Assembly: GCA_016744275.1 (NCBI GenBank)
Contig: JADGEP010000100.1
Location: 1 to 10,883, forward strand
Length of the DNA: 10,883 bases
Origin: Candidatus Krumholzibacteriia bacterium
Lineage (GTDB): Bacteria > Krumholzibacteriota > Krumholzibacteriia > LZORAL124-64-63
Direction: 5' to 3'
In this document: positions 7,474-10,883 of the stretch, piece after piece
Numbering within the stretch: the stretch's first letter is position 1
Layout: each line of letters begins with the position of its first letter
Notes under the pieces: model-generated
What the model was told of the DNA's origin: nothing
The model's database searches: none
Seen by the model: only the letters and a program-made list of their open reading frames with translations
Translations under genes and position numbers: made by a program

Positions 7474-8766
7474 CTATTTTTGCGCCGCGTGCTGGAAGCG
7501 CATCGATTTTTCCAGCTCGACGATTTCACCGAGATCTTCAGTCATCATGTTCCAGCCATACCAGTAGGCGTAGTCCGGATTCACGTGAAAGAAGGCCTGG
7601 TAGGCCCGCATCCGGTGCTTGAAGAACATCTGCAACAACACCTGATCGATGTACGACAACTTGTCGAGATCCTCGTCCCACTTGGCCCCATTGGTGTGCA
7701 TCAGCGCCAGGATGAACGGGTAGTTGAAGGGATAGCTCTCTGGCTTTTCGATGATGCCGTCCCGGTACATTCCCGCTACGATCTCAATAGCCTCGGCCAT
7801 CAGGCGATCGGCCTTGGTCAGGATGGCGTCGCCGGCATCCAGTTGTTCTTTGGCATAGGCCGTGGAGTGGCACTGGGAACAGGTGTCCAACATCTTGTCC
7901 CGTTCCTTCTGCCAGGAAGCTTCGTCCAAGCGGGCCATGTCGACAGCCTTGACCGCGTCCAGGATGGCGGTCGGTTCACCGGTCTCGGGGTTCAAAACGC
8001 CGAGGGCCTTCAGGATTGTCACCCGATCAGCCGCAGCCTGCGGATCTTCAGGTAAGGGCAGGCGCACACCCAGGAAGCCCCAGGCGGTGTGGTTTTCGTG
8101 GGTACCATCAGGCAAGTGGCAGGTCTGGCAAGTTGGAGCCGAAGCGCCCTCAGGCAAATCGCCCTCTTTCTTGGCAAAGTAGCGCTCGCCGTGCTTGCTG
8201 CTGGACCACATTTCCCACTGTGGGTGATCATAGCCCATGTGGCACTGCTGGCAGGCGCGGGGGTTGGTGGCTTCTTTTTTGGAGAACGTGTGGCGCGTGT
8301 GGCACTCGTCGCAAGAGTTTGTCTGGTAGCGGTAGCCTTTGTCGAGTTGCTCTTTTTTCTGAGCGTCCGATTTGATGCCCATGTTGTGGCAACCGCCACA
8401 TCCACGCCCACCTTCGATCAATTCATCCGGCGCGTAGTGAGTGGCCGGGATGGCGTTCAACACCGTCCAGCCGTGGTTGTGTTTGCCCTTGGCGAACGAG
8501 TCGAATTGATCTTCGTGGCACTCGGCGCAGACTTGCTCATCGGGCAGATCGGCCTTGAGATAGTCCGCGGCCGTGGAATGGTCTGAGCCGTGGCAATCCG
8601 AGCAGGTGACATCGTTTTCAGCGTGGGCGCTGAGAGCCCAGTCGTTCACCATGCCCGGCGTTTCGGTGCGGTGGCATTCCACACAGTTTTCTTCGCCCAA
8701 GGCGAGGGCCGGCAGCAGCATTGCGATGGCAACGCCGACCAGGGTGCAGGACAACAATCGTTTCAT
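7474..8766 (-). CDS. Octaheme cytochrome c of the hydroxylamine oxidoreductase family
   Basis: A 430-residue exported protein with a Sec signal peptide (residues 1-24, cleavage likely after ALALG or ALA) and eight CXXCH haem-c sites at 28, 55, 80, 123, 152, 172, 213 and 296. Their spacing and flanks match the HAO family: ETPGMVNDW after haem 1, TRHTF after haem 5, MGYDHPQWEMW then SSSKHGERY after haem 6, and APTCQTCH then GTH at haem 7. By position, haem 4 (CGGCH, 123-127) would be the catalytic one. The family includes enzymes that oxidise hydroxylamine or hydrazine and others that reduce nitrite to ammonium. The C-terminus (about 384-412) is Tyr/Trp-rich (Y399, Y401, Y403), where the haem-crosslinking tyrosine of true HAO would be sought. 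No CXXCK site is present, which argues against the ONR type. No C-terminal membrane helix is seen. The start is fixed by GAGGAG 6 bases upstream plus the signal peptide. Confidence 0.88.
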   Translation of the reverse strand: MKRLLSCTLVGVAIAMLLPALALGEENCVECHRTETPGMVNDWALSAHAENDVTCSDCHGSDHSTAADYLKADLPDEQVCAECHEDQFDSFAKGKHNHGWTVLNAIPATHYAPDELIEGGRGCGGCHNMGIKSDAQKKEQLDKGYRYQTNSCDECHTRHTFSKKEATNPRACQQCHMGYDHPQWEMWSSSKHGERYFAKKEGDLPEGASAPTCQTCHLPDGTHENHTAWGFLGVRLPLPEDPQAAADRVTILKALGVLNPETGEPTAILDAVKAVDMARLDEASWQKERDKMLDTCSQCHSTAYAKEQLDAGDAILTKADRLMAEAIEIVAGMYRDGIIEKPESYPFNYPFILALMHTNGAKWDEDLDKLSYIDQVLLQMFFKHRMRAYQAFFHVNPDYAYWYGWNMMTEDLGEIVELEKSMRFQHAAQK

Positions 8767-8772
8767 CGGAAT

Positions 8773-8778
8773 CTCCTC
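8773..8778 (-). promoter_or_regulatory. Ribosome binding site of the octaheme cytochrome gene
   Basis: On the - strand this reads GAGGAG and lies 6 bases before the ATG at 8766-8764. It decides the start in favour of the signal-peptide methionine over the longer open frame that runs back to 8955. Confidence 0.85.
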
Positions 8779-8943
8779 GTTCGAAAAATGCGGTCGGACC
8801 ATACGCAGGGCGACTGGTCGCTGGGCCACCAAGTCGGGCCCGGAACGTGCCGTAACACGGAAAAGAGACGTGGATAATTTGACCCTTATGTCCGAATAGG
8901 GCAAGTGGTTATTAGTGAACAAATTACACTGTTTCGGTCGGGT

Positions 8944-8956
8944 ATTGCCGGGCAAT
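8944..8956. repeat. Short perfect inverted repeat
   Basis: ATTGCC-G-GGCAAT, six-base arms around one base. It lies in the divergent gap, about 60 bases left of the larger inverted repeat, and might be a protein-binding site. It is short and could be chance. Confidence 0.4.
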
Positions 8957-9006
8957 GCCGTGGGAGGCGTGCCCCAGCAGGGAAATCAGGCGCAGAGGGT
9001 GTAAAA

Positions 9007-9023
9007 CATACTGTAACAGTATG
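9007..9023. promoter_or_regulatory. Candidate operator: 17-base perfect inverted repeat
   Basis: CATACTG-TAA-CAGTATG, with seven-base arms perfectly complementary. It is not followed by a T-run, so it is not a terminator. Its centre (9015) is about 73 bases upstream of the start expected from the promoter at 9053-9081, a distance typical for an activator. It also lies exactly between TGTAAA (9000-9005) and TATAAA (9025-9030), which are 19 bases apart as in MerR-type promoters. The cognate regulator is not in the window. The sequence does not fit the FNR/CRP half-site pattern, since its centre is odd-numbered and the arms lack TTGAT. Confidence 0.55.
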
Positions 9024-9052
9024 GTATAAAACGTGTTAATTGGATATAGGCG

Positions 9053-9081
9053 TTGAGTTCCCGCCCACCCGCTCTTAGTAT
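9053..9081 (+). promoter_or_regulatory. Candidate promoter for the pentaheme cytochrome gene
   Basis: TTGAGT at 9053-9058 and TAGTAT at 9076-9081 are each four of six to the sigma70 consensus and separated by the ideal 17 bases. Transcription from about 9088 would leave a leader of roughly 45 bases before the ATG at 9133. This is a moderate pattern match only. Confidence 0.45.
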
Positions 9082-9132
9082 TGAATCTGAACAATCCGGT
9101 GAGGGGACTGTCCAAAAATCGAGGTCACATTC

Positions 9133-10473
9133 ATGATCAGAAGATTCCTGATGGCGGGCGCTTTGTTGCTCATGCCGCAGATGGCGGGGGCGGGACCAGT
9201 CGGTGACGACGCCCACAATACCCGCTCCTACGACGAGTACGAAAAGCCTGCGGTGTGCCGCAGTTGCCACGACAACATCTACGAGCAGTGGAGCCAGGCC
9301 ATGATGAGCCAGGCGTTCACCCACCACTGGGATGAGATCGAGTATTTCGAACTCGCCGTGCCCCACGCGGACAAGGATGAAGTCGTGGCCGGCGTGCGCC
9401 ACGGGTGCAATGGTTGCCACGCACCGACTTCTTTCCTGGCTGGCGATACACCGCCTCCGCGCCCCGAAGAAAACAGTCGCGCCAATGAGTCGGTCCATTG
9501 CGACCATTGCCACACCGTGACCGGCTTCGAGGGCGAAATTCCGCACAATTTCAATTGGATCACTTCGCCGGGCAGGGTGAAGCAGGGGCCCAAACCAGGC
9601 GTTGTCTCGCCTCATCACGACACCGTGGAGAACGATTTCCTGAAATCCGGCGATTTCTGCGGCACGTGCCACAACGAGATGAGTCCCTACGGCATCTGGG
9701 TCAAGTCGACACATCTGGAGTGGAAAGAAGGACCCTACTACGAGCAGGGTGTCCAGTGCCAGGATTGCCACATGCCCAAGGCCAAGGGCCGCTCGGCCAA
9801 GATGGGTGAAGAGGGCATGATCGCCCAGCACTTGTTCCATGGCGCTCACGACCCCGGCAAGTTGAACGGCTCCATCGAGATGCGCATGAATCCCATCGAG
9901 CGGGAAATCGAATACGATGGCACCGCGGTGATCAACGTGCAGCTCTTCAATGGCAAGTGTGGGCACAAGGTGCCCAGTGGTTCAGTTGAAGACCGCATCA
10001 TGTGGCTGCATGTCACGGCCACCGACAGCGAAGGCAAAGTCTGGGACCTGCCCGTCGACCCGAAGGGTTTCGCCGGCGAAGAATTCACCATTGCGGATGA
10101 CGTCCTGGCTTACCAGGACATGGGCATCGCCAAGAAACTGCCCGATTTTGCCGGCGTCCAGCGCGACGGCGTGCCGGTTGGCGACCGCATCTTCCGCATG
10201 GCCTACTTCGATCCCCAGGGCCGCATGACCATCCAACAGTGGAACACCAAAAGCCTCGGTGTGGATTACCGCATTGGGCCGCGTGAAACCAAGGTGGAAA
10301 CCTTTACCTGGGATATGCCCGACGACATCGCCATGGGCCCGGTCCAGCTTGAAGCCGTGCTGAAGTACCAACGGTTGATCACGCCGGTGGCCGAGTTCCT
10401 CGGCGTGCCCGATGAAGAGACCGAAGCCCAAATCATCAACGTCGCCAACACGACATTCGAAGTCTTTGAATAA
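9133..10473 (+). CDS. Exported pentaheme cytochrome c, c554-like, with C-terminal beta domain
   Basis: A 446-residue protein with a Sec signal peptide (residues 1 to about 20, AGA cleavage) and five CXXCH haem sites at 42, 92, 123, 176 and 209, all in the first half. The first haem is followed by IYEQWSQAMMSQAF, and the fifth by MPKAKG and HLFHGAHD; this arrangement is typical of cytochrome c554-like multihaem proteins. The second half (about 245-446) has no haem site and looks like a beta-rich domain, with CGHKVPSG at 276-283 (H278 a possible distal haem ligand) followed by a WLHV-x-A-x-DSEGKVW strand pair. The likely role is electron transfer in the periplasm or at the outer membrane. In nitrifiers a c554 takes electrons from HAO, and here the gene faces an HAO-type gene, so that pairing is inferred. 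GAGGT at 9121-9125 is 7 bases before the ATG. The haem-tagged outer-membrane gene follows after 15 bases. Confidence 0.85.
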   Translation: MIRRFLMAGALLLMPQMAGAGPVGDDAHNTRSYDEYEKPAVCRSCHDNIYEQWSQAMMSQAFTHHWDEIEYFELAVPHADKDEVVAGVRHGCNGCHAPTSFLAGDTPPPRPEENSRANESVHCDHCHTVTGFEGEIPHNFNWITSPGRVKQGPKPGVVSPHHDTVENDFLKSGDFCGTCHNEMSPYGIWVKSTHLEWKEGPYYEQGVQCQDCHMPKAKGRSAKMGEEGMIAQHLFHGAHDPGKLNGSIEMRMNPIEREIEYDGTAVINVQLFNGKCGHKVPSGSVEDRIMWLHVTATDSEGKVWDLPVDPKGFAGEEFTIADDVLAYQDMGIAKKLPDFAGVQRDGVPVGDRIFRMAYFDPQGRMTIQQWNTKSLGVDYRIGPRETKVETFTWDMPDDIAMGPVQLEAVLKYQRLITPVAEFLGVPDEETEAQIINVANTTFEVFE

Positions 10474-10488
10474 GGAGATCGTTTCATC

Positions 10489-10883
10489 ATGAAGATCAAG
10501 AACCTGTGCTCCATCGCCCTGTTGGTTGTCGTGGTCGCGGCAACCTTGATGCCCACTGCTGCCGAGGCGATTCCCGCCTTTGCCCGCACGCACAAACTCA
10601 GCTGCACCACTTGCCATGCGCCGTTCCCGCGCCTGAAGGATTTTGGTGCCGAATTTGCGGCCAACGGCTTCACCATTCCCGAACAGGAAAAAGAACGCGA
10701 CTTCATCAGTGCCGGTGATGACCTGTTGAAGCTGAACAAGACCTTTCCGCTGGCGGCGCGATTCGACGCCTACGCTGTGTTTGACAGCGATGCCGATATC
10801 ACCTCGGATCTGGCGGCGCCCTGGGCCCTTAAGCTGCTCTCGGGTGGCAATCTGGCTAAAAATATCGGCTACTACTTCTACTT
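10489..10883 (+). CDS. Exported monohaem protein, likely outer-membrane beta-barrel, 3'-truncated
   Basis: Starts at ATG 10489 with AAGGAG at 10472-10477 (11 bases upstream, overlapping the pentaheme stop) and runs off the right edge; 131 residues are visible. Residues 1 to about 27 form a signal peptide ending in AEA. Right after it comes IPAFARTHKLSCTTCH, giving one haem-c site at 39-43, then APFPRLKDFGAEFAANGF. From about residue 80 the chain alternates polar and hydrophobic residues with aromatics (FPLAARFDAYAVFD, IGYYFYF), as in the first strands of an outer-membrane barrel. Proteins with this start, a single haem at the mouth of a predicted porin, occur beside multihaem cytochromes in several phyla. 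I infer that it is the outer-membrane part of an electron-transfer conduit, probably in one operon with the pentaheme gene. The barrel itself is outside the window, so this call rests on the N-terminus. Confidence 0.7.
   Translation, partial: MKIKNLCSIALLVVVVAATLMPTAAEAIPAFARTHKLSCTTCHAPFPRLKDFGAEFAANGFTIPEQEKERDFISAGDDLLKLNKTFPLAARFDAYAVFDSDADITSDLAAPWALKLLSGGNLAKNIGYYFY

Larger units (their letters stand above)
8767..9132. other. Divergent regulatory region between two cytochrome operons
   Basis: This 366-base gap separates the octaheme (-) and pentaheme (+) genes and carries no convincing gene. Its middle (about 8865-9050) is more AT-rich than the flanks. It contains a 13-base inverted repeat at 8944-8956, a 17-base inverted repeat at 9007-9023 and a candidate + strand promoter at 9053-9081. 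For the - strand gene only weak promoter-like matches were found (TTGCCC near 8902-8907 with an AT-rich patch near 8874-8880), too poor to call. The leader of the octaheme gene may be over 100 bases long. Confidence 0.6.

Noticed and set aside
7467..7481. ATAG-AAA-CTAT followed by Ts as a terminator
   Set aside because: The stem is only four AT-rich base pairs, too weak for an intrinsic terminator, and the T-run lies inside the cytochrome gene's last codons.
8767..8955. N-terminal extension of the octaheme cytochrome to a start at 8955
   Set aside because: It would bury a clear signal peptide in the middle of the protein, and a strong GAGGAG ribosome site serves the ATG at 8766.
9000..9030. 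Firm call of a MerR-type promoter (TGTAAA-N19-TATAAA)
   Set aside because: The -35 matches consensus at only three of six positions and no MerR-family gene is in the window, so it is kept only as an alternative reading of the palindrome.
8986..9966. 326-codon open frame on the - strand opposite the pentaheme cytochrome
   Set aside because: It mirrors the codon pattern of the haem gene and shows no domain, signal peptide or ribosome site; the + strand gene has five haem motifs.

Overview
This window comes from a Gram-negative bacterium. The evidence is an outer-membrane-type protein, several Sec-exported multiheme cytochromes c, and inner-membrane lipid enzymes. Base composition is fairly GC-rich and even across the genes. 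I cannot name the lineage from sequence alone. The mix of an octaheme hydroxylamine-oxidoreductase-type cytochrome, a TPR protein with a typical three-helix N-terminal membrane block, and a haem-tagged outer-membrane protein would suit one of the poorly cultured FCB-type or related phyla, but that is a guess. No RNA genes, insertion sequences, CRISPR arrays or integration sites were seen.

Left part (1-3343, all + strand). A CdsA-type phosphatidate cytidylyltransferase, cut by the left edge, overlaps a PlsC-type acyltransferase by 4 bases; these two are phospholipid-synthesis enzymes and are surely cotranslated. After 117 bases follows an ATP-grasp ligase related to D-Ala-D-Ala ligases, but with diverged substrate motifs and a TTG start. 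An unrecognised multi-pass membrane protein lies 14 bases beyond it.

Middle part (3400-7467, + strand). A good sigma70-like promoter precedes a 763-residue inner-membrane TPR protein. It has the membrane block usually found in TPR-containing cyclases, kinases or CadC-like regulators, but lacks their cytoplasmic output domain. Directly behind it is a nuclease/phosphatase of the EEP fold with an N-terminal OB-like domain and no visible signal peptide.

Right part (7474-10883): a redox island. On the - strand is an octaheme cytochrome of the hydroxylamine oxidoreductase family, whose stop lies 6 bases from the nuclease stop. Divergent from it, across a 366-base regulatory gap, are a pentaheme cytochrome of the c554-like type and an exported protein with one N-terminal haem motif that looks like the start of an outer-membrane beta-barrel, cut by the right edge. 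My inference is that the three form a nitrogen-oxide redox module: the octaheme enzyme acts on hydroxylamine or nitrite, the pentaheme protein carries electrons, and the haem-bearing outer-membrane protein may connect the periplasm to the cell surface. The gap holds a perfect 17-base inverted repeat upstream of a candidate promoter for the pentaheme gene.
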